Position numbers and translations under genes: made by a program
In this document: piece after piece, positions 26,133 through 35,138 of the stretch
Layout: the number at the start of each line of letters is the position of its first letter
Position numbering within the stretch: position 1 is the stretch's first letter
The notes under the pieces: generated by a model
Database searches by the model: none
What the model was told of the DNA's origin: nothing
What the model saw: only the letters and a program-made list of their open reading frames with translations
Assembly: GCA_028284395.1 (NCBI GenBank)
Contig: JANQRV010000554.1
Coordinates: 1-56,944, forward strand
Direction: 5' to 3'
DNA from: Saprospiraceae bacterium
GTDB lineage: Bacteria > Bacteroidota > Bacteroidia > Chitinophagales > Saprospiraceae
DNA length: 56,944 nucleotides

Positions 26133-26717
26133 ATGGAGTTGATATTTGAGACACTAAATTTTACCAGGAATGCCTTCAACGAATATCTGGGACTTCAGTC
26201 CGGAGATGATGGTAGCTTGGTCCTGGGAAACATTTCGATGTTAGAAAGCTCCAACGATCTGTCTACCAATGGTATTGATAATAGAATCATCCTTTCCATA
26301 GTCAATATAAAGGAGGAAACTACCTTAAAGAATGGTAGTTTCTATCAGCGATCCGTAAATAATACCATCGTCAAGAGACGCAACCCTCCTTTAAACCTGA
26401 ATATCTTCTGTCTTTTTGGGGCCAATAACAATTCCTATGAGCAAGGGCTGCGGTCGGTTTCCAGGGTAGTTTCCTTTTTTCAGAAAAATTATGTGTTCAC
26501 GCCGGAGAACGCCCCTACCCTACCCAAAGATGTTGATAAGCTCATCTTTGATCTTCATTCAATGAGTTTTGAAGAATTAAACAATATGTGGGGCTATATG
26601 GGAGGAAAGTACCTGCCCAGCGTCTTATACCGGATGCGCTTGTTGAGTATTCAAGAGCATAATGTGGCGGTCGTACCCACAATTGACAAAATCGGACAAT
26701 TCACGAATCCCCAATAG
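26133..26717 (+). CDS. DUF4255/Pvc16-type tail terminator protein
   Basis: A 194-residue protein with the DUF4255 (Pvc16 N-terminal) pattern: LGLQSGDDGSLVLGNI near the start, then IILSIVNIKEETTLKN, RRNPPLNLNIFCLFGA and the C-terminal LYRMRLLSIQEH. Related Afp16/Pvc16 proteins form the hexameric cap that terminates tube and sheath growth in PVC/Afp-type contractile injection systems. The Afp homologue is about 290 residues; this short form without the C-terminal extension is usual for Bacteroidota clusters. It comes early in the operon instead of near the end as in afp. Start ATG 26133 is 11 bp after the preceding stop. Confidence 0.8.
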   Translation: MELIFETLNFTRNAFNEYLGLQSGDDGSLVLGNISMLESSNDLSTNGIDNRIILSIVNIKEETTLKNGSFYQRSVNNTIVKRRNPPLNLNIFCLFGANNNSYEQGLRSVSRVVSFFQKNYVFTPENAPTLPKDVDKLIFDLHSMSFEELNNMWGYMGGKYLPSVLYRMRLLSIQEHNVAVVPTIDKIGQFTNPQ

Positions 26718-26720
26718 CCC

Positions 26721-27842
26721 GTGTATAGAAATTACCACATATTATTCAGCATATCCATTAAGCATAATTACTTCACCGAGGAAGCGGAGGAAAGAAATGT
26801 AGTCGAATTGCATCCGACGGTTGGTACTCAGAAAAAATTCAATAATTATGGCTTGTTGTTCAAAGAAGCCGGCGGGCGCTATTTAGTTCTTTATAAAAGA
26901 AAATCAGAACATATTCAGGATCCCGGGTTCATCAATGTACAAATTGCCAACCCTGAATCATTTACATTCAAAATTGGCATTACCGACAAAAGGTTCATGG
27001 GGTATACCCGGTTGGAAGAACTGGAATTCAAACCGGTTGAAAGGGTAATTGCCTTAACGAACATCGATCCATTATCCGGGGATTTGAAGAAAGCGGCAGG
27101 TGATGAAAACTATGTAAATCTATCCGCCCAGCCCCATGTATCAAAGGAGGATTTCGCCATTCACAGCCGCAGGCATCTGGTAACCTCCATGGAACCGAAC
27201 GGTGTCGGTACCCTAAAAATCCACCAGCCTGCTTACCAGGTGGGATTAAAGGAAGTGATGTCCCTTGAATTAGACGGCGGGGGCATGCCCGGTCATGCGC
27301 TACCGATCGAACAACTAGATGAAGGGATTTACTATCTGGAAAAGGTAGGGAGCGGAGAACCGATGGAAAAACACTTTATTTCTAAATCGAGTGGAGGATT
27401 GTCAAGTTTGGGTTTTTTAGAAATCATCGTAGACCCTGCGACTTTTTACAATTCCCCGGTAGATTACCGGTTCGCATTTCAACGGAAGCAACGGTTTTGG
27501 AAGTATTACATCATCCAGGAAGAAAAAGAGAAAAAAGCAACTTCTTTTCAGATTTCCTATCGATCGGAAGTCAACCCAAATGCCGGGTATTACCCCGACG
27601 ACATTCAATTTGACCTGGTCAAGGAAGAAAATCATACCGATCGTGACCGGAAGATCATTCGATCATTTCATCGCAAAGAGATAAGCATATTTCAATCCAA
27701 CGGAGCGATCCCATTTATAGAGCAACCTCTGGGAGGATTGATTTTAGAAAAAATTGATAATGGTGTGGGAAAAGTTGTGATTAAGCATTTGCCCAACCCG
27801 TCCGTCAATCTTAATAACGGAGAAATATTTATAAATCTTTAA
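26721..27842 (+). CDS. Unknown 373-aa protein, possible cap adaptor
   Basis: I recognise no domain. The protein is rich in beta strands and begins at GTG 26721, only 3 bp after the terminator gene stop, so its translation depends on its neighbour. Sequence blocks include SIKHNYFTEE, an IQDPGFINVQIANPES region, FAFQRKQRFWKYYIIQEE (about 249-266) and a C-terminal LGGLILEKIDNGVGKVVIKHLPNP. Aromatic and Asp-rich strands with an immunoglobulin-like appearance suggest a structural role. Its place between the terminator and the sheath suggests a cap or cap-adaptor protein at the distal end, as described for the second Alg16 protein of the Algoriphagus system; I cannot confirm homology. The first Met after the GTG is far inside, supporting the GTG. 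Confidence 0.6.
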   Translation: MYRNYHILFSISIKHNYFTEEAEERNVVELHPTVGTQKKFNNYGLLFKEAGGRYLVLYKRKSEHIQDPGFINVQIANPESFTFKIGITDKRFMGYTRLEELEFKPVERVIALTNIDPLSGDLKKAAGDENYVNLSAQPHVSKEDFAIHSRRHLVTSMEPNGVGTLKIHQPAYQVGLKEVMSLELDGGGMPGHALPIEQLDEGIYYLEKVGSGEPMEKHFISKSSGGLSSLGFLEIIVDPATFYNSPVDYRFAFQRKQRFWKYYIIQEEKEKKATSFQISYRSEVNPNAGYYPDDIQFDLVKEENHTDRDRKIIRSFHRKEISIFQSNGAIPFIEQPLGGLILEKIDNGVGKVVIKHLPNPSVNLNNGEIFINL

Positions 27843-27853
27843 ATTAAAAAATT

Positions 27854-29266
27854 ATGGCTTCAACTTACAGGACACCAGGCGTTTATGTTGAAGAAATTCG
27901 TAAATTTCCACCTTCAGTCGCCCCAGTCTCAACTGCAGTTCCAGCTTTTATAGGGTATACCATGAAACACAAAGATGGTATGAAACCCATGAGGATTGAC
28001 TCTATGTTAGAATTTGAGCAAAAATTTGGTGGCGCTTTTCCATTTCCCATTACTTTAGAAAGAGCAGCGGATGGAACCATCACCATTAACGGAGGAGAAG
28101 AACTTGCTGTCGATGCCCTGCCCAAGAAATTCTTGTATTATGCCGTCCGGGCTTACTTCTTAAACGGAGGAGGACCTTGCTGGATCGTTTCGGTAGGCGT
28201 AGCAGACGACCAGGACCCCCTACCGGATCATTTTTCGGATGGGATTACCTCAATTGAAAAAATTGATGAACCAACCTTAATCGTGGTTCCCGAAGCTGTT
28301 TCAATGGGAATGTCTGATTACAATGCCTCCTTTGTAACGCCAGCCTTACAACAATGCAAAACCAGAGGAGACCGCTTCACCATCATTGATGTTCCAGGGG
28401 CATTCGACGACGCCAACTTTATGGATACCGTTGTCGATGAATTCCGGCAACAGGCCATTCCTTTAAATCTTGACTTGGTGAAGTTTGGTGCTGCATATGC
28501 GCCTTACTTAGCAACCACTTATACCTATGAGTATGACGAAGAGCAAGTAGATGTAACTTTGAATTTTCCGCCCGATGCCAATGGTGCTGCCGTACCTCCG
28601 GTATCCGGAACCCTTGCCAGTCTGAAGGATACCAATAACGCCGGTTACAATCAAGCCATTTCGGCAATCAGAGAAAAGGCCAAGGTTTTAATGCCGCCCA
28701 GTGCTTTTATGGCCGGGGCATATGCCGCTACCGACAACTCCCGGGGAGTTTGGAAAGCACCCGCCAATATAAGCTTGGCCGGAGTAACCAATCCGAAGGT
28801 TACCATCGGACATCTGGATCAGGGGACGCTCAACGTAGATCCTAACGCAGGAAAGTCCATTAATGCCATCAGAACTTTCATCGGCAAAGGGGTACTCGTC
28901 TGGGGAGCCCGAACGCTGGCCGGTAATGATAATGAATGGAGATACATCCCTGTCCGCAGATACTTCAATTTCGCTGAGGAGTCCATCAAGAAGGCAACTG
29001 AAAGATTCGTTTTCGAGCCCAATGACAGAAATACCTGGGTAAAAGTAAGGGCAATGATTGAAAATTTCCTCATTGGACAGTGGAAAGGGGGAGCCTTAGC
29101 AGGATCTACCCCAGAAGCAGCATTCTACGTAAGAGTGGGACTTGGTGAGACAATGAGCAATCAGGACATTTTAGAAGGTAGGATGAATATTGAAATTGGC
29201 CTTGCCGTAGTTAGACCTGCAGAGTTTATCATTCTGAAATTCTCTCATAAGATGCAAGAGGCCTAA
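27854..29266 (+). CDS. Contractile tail sheath protein
   Basis: A 470-residue sheath subunit (gp18/Afp2-4/Pvc2 type). The N-terminus TYRTPGVYVEEIRKFPPSVAPV with VPAFIGYT is the family signature, forming the arm that links neighbouring subunits. The C-terminal domain is also typical: RTLAGNDNEWRYIPVRRYFNFAEESI, FEPNDRNTWVKVRAMIENFL and GETMSNQDILEGRMNIEIGLAVVRPAEFIIL. Six of these form each sheath ring, whose contraction drives the tube. Only one sheath gene is present in the window, whereas Afp and PVC carry three. ATG follows an A-rich leader (AAATTAAAAAATT). Confidence 0.96.
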   Translation: MASTYRTPGVYVEEIRKFPPSVAPVSTAVPAFIGYTMKHKDGMKPMRIDSMLEFEQKFGGAFPFPITLERAADGTITINGGEELAVDALPKKFLYYAVRAYFLNGGGPCWIVSVGVADDQDPLPDHFSDGITSIEKIDEPTLIVVPEAVSMGMSDYNASFVTPALQQCKTRGDRFTIIDVPGAFDDANFMDTVVDEFRQQAIPLNLDLVKFGAAYAPYLATTYTYEYDEEQVDVTLNFPPDANGAAVPPVSGTLASLKDTNNAGYNQAISAIREKAKVLMPPSAFMAGAYAATDNSRGVWKAPANISLAGVTNPKVTIGHLDQGTLNVDPNAGKSINAIRTFIGKGVLVWGARTLAGNDNEWRYIPVRRYFNFAEESIKKATERFVFEPNDRNTWVKVRAMIENFLIGQWKGGALAGSTPEAAFYVRVGLGETMSNQDILEGRMNIEIGLAVVRPAEFIILKFSHKMQEA

Positions 29267-29297
29267 CGCCGATTCCTAAATAAGAAAACCATATCGC

Positions 29298-30176
29298 ATG
29301 GCAGGAAGAAATCAATCAAGAGGTAGTCGTAGCTCTAATGGAGTAACTCAAAGTAAAACGGATCAGACCTTCGAAGATTTTCAAAACGAAGTGATTTTAG
29401 ATGATCTGGAAAACGCGGTTACTGAACATGATAATGCTCAACAATCTCTAAATCAGGCCAAAAAAATTCATCAGGTAAAAACTGAATCCTGGGATCGAGC
29501 GGTAGAGTTTCTGGATGAATATACCAATATTCAGCGCCAGATTGCCTTAAACCTCTCCCAACACAATGATGAATTTACCAATACCATTAAGTCTGCGAAG
29601 GTAAAGCGGGATGAAGTCAGAACCAAACTTACGGATGTGATTACCAGCTTCAAGACTTTGAGTAAAAAACTGGGCGAAGCAAAAGAACTTGCTTGTAAGG
29701 TTGAACAGGTAGCTCAGGATACCTGCAATCAAGCTGAGTTCAGAATGTGGAATCGCGCTGTTGAATTGGATGGTAAAATCGATGCGATTATCAATCAAAT
29801 CATGGAAGCTTACGAAGCCTCCAAGAAAAATATTGACTTGGTAGTTAAAGTAGCCGGTACCGAAGCTCAATTAAACATTGAAAGCCTGGATACCATGTAC
29901 GTGGATATCAGCGCTCGAGTAGAAGGCTTCAAAGAGGACATCATACAAAACCTTGAGTTTGGCAGACAAAGGGATGACCAGACCCGGAATGAACTGGATT
30001 CGGCCATTAAAAATGTAGCCGCAAAAGAAGATGATCTATACTTCGCTGAATTAACCATGGATGGTTTACAAACGGTAAAGGACCATACCGAACCGAATGG
30101 CAAACGCCCGAAAGGCCGCTCAATTGAAGAAATTATTGAAGCCTCCGAAGAAAATTTCGAACCACTTGATTACTAA
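29298..30176 (+). CDS. Coiled-coil protein of unknown function (between sheath and tube)
   Basis: A 292-residue protein with an unstructured N-terminus (AGRNQSRGSRSSNG) followed by nearly continuous amphipathic helix (about 30-260) with heptad-like spacing, for example DDLENAVTEHDNAQQSL and TIKSAKVKRDEVRTKLTDV. The tail GKRPKGRSIEEIIEASEENF is short and acidic. No signal peptide or membrane segment is present. Neither afp nor PVC has such a gene between sheath and tube. It could be a chaperone for sheath or tube, a scaffold, or a cargo. A second coiled-coil gene follows directly. Confidence 0.8.
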   Translation: MAGRNQSRGSRSSNGVTQSKTDQTFEDFQNEVILDDLENAVTEHDNAQQSLNQAKKIHQVKTESWDRAVEFLDEYTNIQRQIALNLSQHNDEFTNTIKSAKVKRDEVRTKLTDVITSFKTLSKKLGEAKELACKVEQVAQDTCNQAEFRMWNRAVELDGKIDAIINQIMEAYEASKKNIDLVVKVAGTEAQLNIESLDTMYVDISARVEGFKEDIIQNLEFGRQRDDQTRNELDSAIKNVAAKEDDLYFAELTMDGLQTVKDHTEPNGKRPKGRSIEEIIEASEENFEPLDY

Positions 30177-30268
30177 AGTAAACAACAGATAATTACTGAT
30201 TTTTAGAGATCTACGTATTGAAAAATTTGGAATATAAATCTAATTATTTGTAAAAAATCGTGAGAAAT

Positions 30269-31078
30269 ATGAACCAAAACGAGTCAGATAATTACGAATA
30301 TTCCGGTGAATATATTGATCGATTGGCCATCAAATTGAAAATCGCTAAACGGGAAGTAAAAAGGGCTGAATGCCATGCTGAATGGATAGACCGTTTTAGG
30401 AATGTTTTCCTCGAACGCAAAAAGTACCTGGCTCAATACCGTGACAAAATTGAAGCGACTAATGAGTTGGCTAAAGAAGTGATCAATACATTGGATCGTA
30501 ATAAAAACCTGGTCAGAAGGGCGGCCATAAATGTTGAGTTGACCAATGATGCTGCAAAACTTCTCATAGAATATGCAGAGAATGCTGCAAACGAAACAGA
30601 AGATATTGTTGCAGTAATCGAGGACATCAAACAAAAAGCTTCCGTTTTGACCCAGCCTCCCGCAAAAAATGGTCCGATTCTTCAGACCATATACGAACTG
30701 AGTCATGCGGTAGAAGCAGCGGTAACAGCAGCAACCGATGCATTGATGAATGTTCTGGAAACCTATCAAAAGTCAGGGGTCCTATTGTCCATAATGGGAG
30801 ATGAAGCAGGAAACAGCGGTTTGACCCGCGCCTTCGCCGCTTTAGACACCATCATTCACAATGCGAACGACCCCGGGTCTAAATTAAAATTTCCCCGGGA
30901 GGGAGCCCCCATGGATATCTGGGATCGTACCAAGGCAGAATACGACCGTGTCAATTTGTACATCACAAATCTCCAGGAGGAATACAATAAAACAATGGAA
31001 GTGCAAAGCTTAGCTACTGCCAAAGTGCAGGCTATCAAAACTTCCCTGGAGGCTGCTAAAAAAGCCGCCGCTTGCTAA
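30269..31078 (+). CDS. Second coiled-coil protein of unknown function
   Basis: A protein of about 269 residues, helical from about residue 12 to 140 (ERKKYLAQYRDKIEATNEL, RAAINVELTNDAAKLLIEYA) with a break at QPPAKNGPI and another helical part to the end (TKAEYDRVNLYITNLQEEY). The last residues are Ala-rich (EAAKKAAAC). Start chosen at ATG 30269; GTG 30260 in the same frame is possible. It resembles the preceding protein in size and helical character, with weak motif parallels, so a duplication is possible but not shown. The gaps before (92 bp) and after (74 bp) it are the largest in the operon. Confidence 0.75.
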   Translation: MNQNESDNYEYSGEYIDRLAIKLKIAKREVKRAECHAEWIDRFRNVFLERKKYLAQYRDKIEATNELAKEVINTLDRNKNLVRRAAINVELTNDAAKLLIEYAENAANETEDIVAVIEDIKQKASVLTQPPAKNGPILQTIYELSHAVEAAVTAATDALMNVLETYQKSGVLLSIMGDEAGNSGLTRAFAALDTIIHNANDPGSKLKFPREGAPMDIWDRTKAEYDRVNLYITNLQEEYNKTMEVQSLATAKVQAIKTSLEAAKKAAAC

Positions 31079-31080
31079 AC

Positions 31081-31097
31081 TTTGGTCTAGTACCAAA
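31081..31097 (+). promoter_or_regulatory. Hairpin before the tube gene
   Basis: TTTGGT (31081-31086) pairs with ACCAAA (31092-31097) around CTAGT. It lies in the 74-bp gap before the major tube gene. The T-run follows only after 14 bp, so a terminator is unlikely; RNA processing or 5' stabilisation of the tube mRNA are options. Weak evidence. Confidence 0.25.
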
Positions 31098-31152
31098 TGG
31101 TGCAAGCCCTTTTAACCTTTTTTATTAAGAAAAATTAAAACACAATTTTATC

Positions 31153-31605
31153 ATGGCAGATTATCCATTACCAAAGTTTCACTTCCAGGTAGAATGGGGT
31201 GGAACACAAATCGGTTTCACAGAAGTTTCAGGTCTTGATGTAGAAACCGAAGTTATTGAATACCGCCACGGTGCGAGCCCAGAATACAATAAAACGAAAC
31301 AACCTGGGCTAACCAAATACACCAACATTACCTTAAAACGGGGAACTTTCCTTTCCGATAATGAATACTACGATTGGTGGAACGAAACCAAGCTATTCGA
31401 AGAAGGAAACGAAACGGGGTCTAAATATCGCCGGGACTTGACCATCAGCCTGTTGAACGAAAACCATGAGCCGGTGGTGGTCTGGAAGGTCAAGCGAGCA
31501 TGGCCTACGAAGGTAACACCAACCGATTTAAAATCTGATGAAAATGGTGTTGCTATCGAGACCATAGAATTGGTCCACGAAGGGATTACTATTCAAAACG
31601 ATTAA
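31153..31605 (+). CDS. Inner tube protein (gp19/Hcp-like, Afp1 type)
   Basis: A 150-residue tail tube protein. Family blocks are FHFQVEWGGTQIGFTEVSGLDVETEVIEYRHG at the N-terminus (read in pieces: VEWGGTQIGFTEVSGLD, EVIEYRHG), then TKYTNITLKRGTF, LFEEG and the C-terminal strand VWKVKRAWPTKVTPTDLKSDENGVAIETIELVHEG. Such proteins form the hexameric rings stacked into the rigid inner tube. The length matches the family. It precedes a divergent second tube gene by 10 bp, the standard Afp1/Afp5 arrangement for major tube plus tube initiator. Confidence 0.96.
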   Translation: MADYPLPKFHFQVEWGGTQIGFTEVSGLDVETEVIEYRHGASPEYNKTKQPGLTKYTNITLKRGTFLSDNEYYDWWNETKLFEEGNETGSKYRRDLTISLLNENHEPVVVWKVKRAWPTKVTPTDLKSDENGVAIETIELVHEGITIQND

Positions 31606-31615
31606 TTCATTTACA

Positions 31616-32062
31616 ATGGCATTCGATATATATCCACCGGTCGGTTTCATTTTTAAGGTAGAATTTAAGGAACTGGATGATGCTTATGAGACGGATACCT
31701 ATTGGCAAGAGGTTAATGGCCTATCCATCGATGTAAGTGAATTCGAATATAAGGAGGGAGGAGAAAATCGGTTTGTATATACTTTCCCGGAACGTCCCAA
31801 GTATTCAAACATCGAATTGAAGCGAGGATTAATGCCCAATACCACTGTTTACAATTGGTGTTCTGACTCCATACGCAACCTGGATATCAAACCGACTAAT
31901 TTCTTCATCACCTTATTAAATGATAAACAGGAGCCACTCCAACTCTATCACGTGATTAATGCCTGGCCTACAAAGTGGAACGTATCGAATTTTAATGCAA
32001 TGGACAGTCAAATTGTCATTGAGTCACTAGAATTGTCTTATCAATATTTTAGTATTCTATAA
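31616..32062 (+). CDS. Second tube protein (tube initiator, Afp5-like)
   Basis: A 148-residue gp19-family protein, more diverged from the major tube protein. GFIFKVEFKELDD corresponds to the N-terminal strand, QEVNGLSIDVSEFEYKEGG to the VSGLD region, YSNIELKRGLMP to the KRG block and YHVINAWPTKWNVSNFNA to the C-terminal WPTK block. It has an acidic insertion (DDAYETDTYW) at about residues 17-26. In Afp the second tube protein forms the first ring on the hub; the order here fits. It is followed by the DUF5908 gene after 9 bp. Confidence 0.92.
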   Translation: MAFDIYPPVGFIFKVEFKELDDAYETDTYWQEVNGLSIDVSEFEYKEGGENRFVYTFPERPKYSNIELKRGLMPNTTVYNWCSDSIRNLDIKPTNFFITLLNDKQEPLQLYHVINAWPTKWNVSNFNAMDSQIVIESLELSYQYFSIL

Positions 32063-32071
32063 TTGCTGAAC

Positions 32072-32251
32072 ATGCCGATCGAAATAATCGAATTGACGGT
32101 CAAAGCTACCATTTCTGAACATAAAGGTCCATCATCTGAGCTCCCGGAGAACCCTACAAGTTCTTCAAGGGATTCAGATGATAAAGACCTCATTATTCAG
32201 GAAGCGGTAGAAAAAGTCCTTGAAATATTAAAGCGAGAGCGAGAGCGCTAA
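32072..32251 (+). CDS. DUF5908 small protein
   Basis: A 59-residue protein starting MPIEIIELTVKATISE, which is the DUF5908 signature found in Bacteroidota injection clusters, with a Ser/Pro-rich linker and a charged helix ending EILKRERER. The frame is open from TTG 32063, but ATG 32072 puts the conserved beginning at the start. It stands where Afp6 (also about 60 residues) stands. Related small proteins are probably baseplate or hub assembly parts; its function has not been shown. Confidence 0.85.
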   Translation: MPIEIIELTVKATISEHKGPSSELPENPTSSSRDSDDKDLIIQEAVEKVLEILKRERER

Positions 32252-32280
32252 TTTTAAAACCTTAACATCAATAGAATCAA

Positions 32281-32994
32281 ATGAGTGGCGAATTGGAAAA
32301 ACTCATGATTAAGGCCATCCAATACGATGATAATAACCACTGCGGTAAGCCGGTTGATGAATATGTTGCCATGTTCAACCCCGAAACCATTTCGGAATCG
32401 TTGCAAATGAGTTATGATTCTTCTCAGCCACAGGGACGAAAAGGTACGGACCAGAAGTTTAAGAATGTTGGAGCCAGAGTTTTTCAATTTCAGCTTTTTA
32501 TCGATGGAACCGGTGCCGCAAACTTAGATGTAAACCAGGGGAAAAAGAAGGAAGATATTGTAAAAGAGAATATCGATCTATTTAAAAAGGTCACGGGTTA
32601 TGATGGTCAGATTCATAAAAATCGATATTGTTCTTTGAACTGGGGGAACATGTATGTAAAGCATACCGTCCTGCAGCAAATGTCTATTCAGTACACTTTT
32701 TTTCACCCTAGCGGCAAACCTCTCAGAGCTACCGTATCGGTCACTTTTGTCGAACATATCCGAAACGAAGAACAAGAGCGAAATGCAAAGAATGAATCCC
32801 CTGATTTAACGCACGCAAGAATCATTAAATCAAGTGACAACCTGCCCTTGATGTGCTACGAAGTATACAACGATGTAAAACACTATGTAGATATTGCGCG
32901 GTTCAACAATCTCGATACGTTGATGGAACTTATTGATGTTTCACCCAGCAGCGAATTGCTGTTTCCTCCGATAAATAAGTCCGATATAACATGA
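32281..32994 (+). CDS. LysM-containing baseplate hub protein (Afp7-like)
   Basis: A 237-residue protein with the CIS tube/hub N-terminal domain (LEKLMIKAIQ, VDEYVAMFNPETIS, a conserved FNP motif) and a diverged C-terminal LysM-like domain (about 185-232; SSDNLPLMCYEVYNDVKHYVDIARFNNLDTL and LLFPPI). Afp7/Pvc7 (gp53-like) connects the spike hub to the tube. Between the two domains lies QLFIDGTGAANLD, often seen in these proteins. Its stop codon overlaps the spike start by 4 bp (ATGA), showing translational coupling. Confidence 0.93.
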   Translation: MSGELEKLMIKAIQYDDNNHCGKPVDEYVAMFNPETISESLQMSYDSSQPQGRKGTDQKFKNVGARVFQFQLFIDGTGAANLDVNQGKKKEDIVKENIDLFKKVTGYDGQIHKNRYCSLNWGNMYVKHTVLQQMSIQYTFFHPSGKPLRATVSVTFVEHIRNEEQERNAKNESPDLTHARIIKSSDNLPLMCYEVYNDVKHYVDIARFNNLDTLMELIDVSPSSELLFPPINKSDIT

Positions 32995-34787
32995 GTGCTA
33001 CACGACTATTGGCTGATCAAAAAAGGACGGATCTGGTATCTTTTTCCATTAAGATAAACAGTAGTACGAGTCCTGTCGGGTATGTTGATGCCCCGGTATT
33101 TGCCATGACCATTCACAAGGAAGTAAACAAGGTTCCTTTTGCCAGAGTGCTTTTGCGGGATGGGGAGGCTGCTTCGGGTGAATTCTCTTTGAGCAACAAA
33201 GACCTCTATGTTCCGGGCAATGAAATTGAAATACTGAATGGTTATCATCATGAAGAGAAAACCATTTTTAAAGGAATAATCGTTCAGCACAACATCAAAA
33301 TAAGGGAGAACAAGCCGGCAATGCTCGAATTGATATGTAAGGACAAGGCCGTGAAGCTGACGATCGGCAGGAAAAACAAGGTGTTTCATGACTTGTCAGA
33401 TGCAGAAGCCATTGAAGAGATACTGAGTACCTACGGTTTGGCTAATGATGTAGCACCAACAGATACCGTACACCAGGAAATCATTCAATACTATACCACC
33501 GATTGGGATTTCGTCCTGTCACGATCAGATGCAAATGGAAGGGTAGTAATAATTCATGATGGTCAGATCGAAATTAAAACACCTGATTTATCACAATCCC
33601 CCAGTATCGAGTTAGAGTATGGGTCCACCATTAAGGAGTTTGAAGGGGAAATTGATGCCAGATACCAATACAGCAGTGTCAAAGCCTCTTCCTGGAGTTA
33701 TGCGAATCAGGATCTATTGGAGGAAGAAGGAGAAGCCATATCGTTTGGGGAAGATCAGGGGAATTTGTCGGCTGATGATTTAGCAGGAGTTATTGGATTG
33801 GAATCCTTGGAATTAAGACACTCCGGGAAAGTCATTGACCAGGAGTTAAGAGATTGGGCATCCGCTCAGCTATTAAGAAGTACCCTGGCAAAGATACGCG
33901 GGCGGGTAAAGGTTCCAGGAACCAATGAAGTGAAAGTCGGAGACATTATTTCGCTGGGCGGAATAGGAGATCGATTCAACGGGCCTGCTTATGTTTCTGC
34001 CATTCATCACAGCATAGCGGGAGAAAAGAGTGGTCTATGGACAACCCAGCTACAATTAGGTCTTTCTCCCGATTTTTTCTCCGAGCATAATCAACGCATT
34101 TCAAACTTACCGGCTTCCGGGTTAATGCCTGCGGTCTCCGGGCTTCAGATTGGGGTTGTCTCCCAATTACAGGACGATCCGGATGGCGAAGACAGGATTC
34201 AGGTAAAATGCCCGATAATCGACCCTACGGATCCCGGTGTATGGGCTCGCCTTGCAAGTCTTGACGCAGGAAATGAGCGAGGTTGGGTACATCGGCCGGA
34301 GATAGGAGACGAGGTCATTGTAGGTTTCGTAAATGACGATCCAAGGAGTGCCGTGGTTCTCGGACAATTGCATAGTTCTGCCAATCCGGCTCCCATTACC
34401 GGTAGCGATGAAAATCATATTAAAGGCTACACTTCCCGTAGCAATATGAAGTTTCTATTTGATGATGAAAATAATGTGATAACGATTGAGACCCCGGCGG
34501 GAAATTCTATGGTAATAAGCGAATCAGATAGCTCCATAGAGATTAAAGATCAGAATGACAATAAGATCACCATGGATGGTTCCGGAATCAGTATTGAAAG
34601 TGCCAGGGACATCACCATGGAGGCTCAGGGAAAAATCTCGATGTCTGCGCAAATGGATGTTTCGGTTGAAGGACTCAACATAAAAAATACCGCTCAAGCC
34701 CAACTTAAATTGGAGGGTTCTGCGACTTCGGAAATTACTTCTTCCGGTATCACAAAGGTACAGGGAAGCTTAGTGAAAATAAACTAG
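32991..34787 (+). CDS. VgrG-like spike/hub protein (Afp8/Pvc8 type)
   Basis: A 598-residue fusion of a gp27-like hub (about 1-380; FSIKINSSTSPVGYVDA, RVLLRDGEAASGEF, FKGIIVQHNIKIRENKPA), a gp5 OB-fold (about 383-470; IGVVSQLQDDPDGEDRIQVKC, GDEVIVGFVNDDPRSAVVLGQL) and a C-terminal repetitive beta-helix (about 500-598; ITIETPAGNSMVIS, SIESARDITMEAQGKIS). No enzymatic extension follows the beta-helix. It starts the central spike of the baseplate; the PAAR protein 33 bp downstream should cap it. The hub contains the acidic linker EEEGEAISFGEDQGN (about 245-259). Confidence 0.96.
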   Translation: MSATRLLADQKRTDLVSFSIKINSSTSPVGYVDAPVFAMTIHKEVNKVPFARVLLRDGEAASGEFSLSNKDLYVPGNEIEILNGYHHEEKTIFKGIIVQHNIKIRENKPAMLELICKDKAVKLTIGRKNKVFHDLSDAEAIEEILSTYGLANDVAPTDTVHQEIIQYYTTDWDFVLSRSDANGRVVIIHDGQIEIKTPDLSQSPSIELEYGSTIKEFEGEIDARYQYSSVKASSWSYANQDLLEEEGEAISFGEDQGNLSADDLAGVIGLESLELRHSGKVIDQELRDWASAQLLRSTLAKIRGRVKVPGTNEVKVGDIISLGGIGDRFNGPAYVSAIHHSIAGEKSGLWTTQLQLGLSPDFFSEHNQRISNLPASGLMPAVSGLQIGVVSQLQDDPDGEDRIQVKCPIIDPTDPGVWARLASLDAGNERGWVHRPEIGDEVIVGFVNDDPRSAVVLGQLHSSANPAPITGSDENHIKGYTSRSNMKFLFDDENNVITIETPAGNSMVISESDSSIEIKDQNDNKITMDGSGISIESARDITMEAQGKISMSAQMDVSVEGLNIKNTAQAQLKLEGSATSEITSSGITKVQGSLVKIN

Positions 34788-34820
34788 TAAACAGCTGTCA
34801 GCTATTGAAATGTTGGAATT

Positions 34821-35120
34821 ATGCCTCAAGCTGCAAGAATAACCGATATGCATGTTTGTCCGATGGTTACTCCGGGCATCCCCCCCGTTCCGCATGTGGG
34901 AGGCCCCATTGTAGGACCGGGCGTTCCGAACGTCCTGATCGGGGGAGTACCTGCTGCGGTATTGGGCGATACAGCGGTTTGCGTTGGCCCACCGGATGCA
35001 ATTGTCATGGGGTCGACAACGGTATTGATCGGAGGGAAACCTGCAGCTCGCTTAGGAGATGCAACTGCCCATGGGGGGACAATTACCATAGGCTACCCTA
35101 CGGTGATCATTGGCGGATAA
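34821..35120 (+). CDS. PAAR-repeat spike tip protein
   Basis: A 99-residue PAAR protein: repeats of the type PNVLIGGVPAAVLGD (about 36-50), TTVLIGGKPAARLGD (about 66-80) and a final YPTVIIGG give the conical tip. His/Cys zinc ligands are plausible: His11, Cys13, His24 and His83 (HVCPM, VPHVGG, TAHGG). It has no C-terminal toxin extension. Located directly after the spike gene, as in afp and PVC. Confidence 0.95.
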   Translation: MPQAARITDMHVCPMVTPGIPPVPHVGGPIVGPGVPNVLIGGVPAAVLGDTAVCVGPPDAIVMGSTTVLIGGKPAARLGDATAHGGTITIGYPTVIIGG

Positions 35121-35138
35121 CTGATAAAAGAAATTGCT

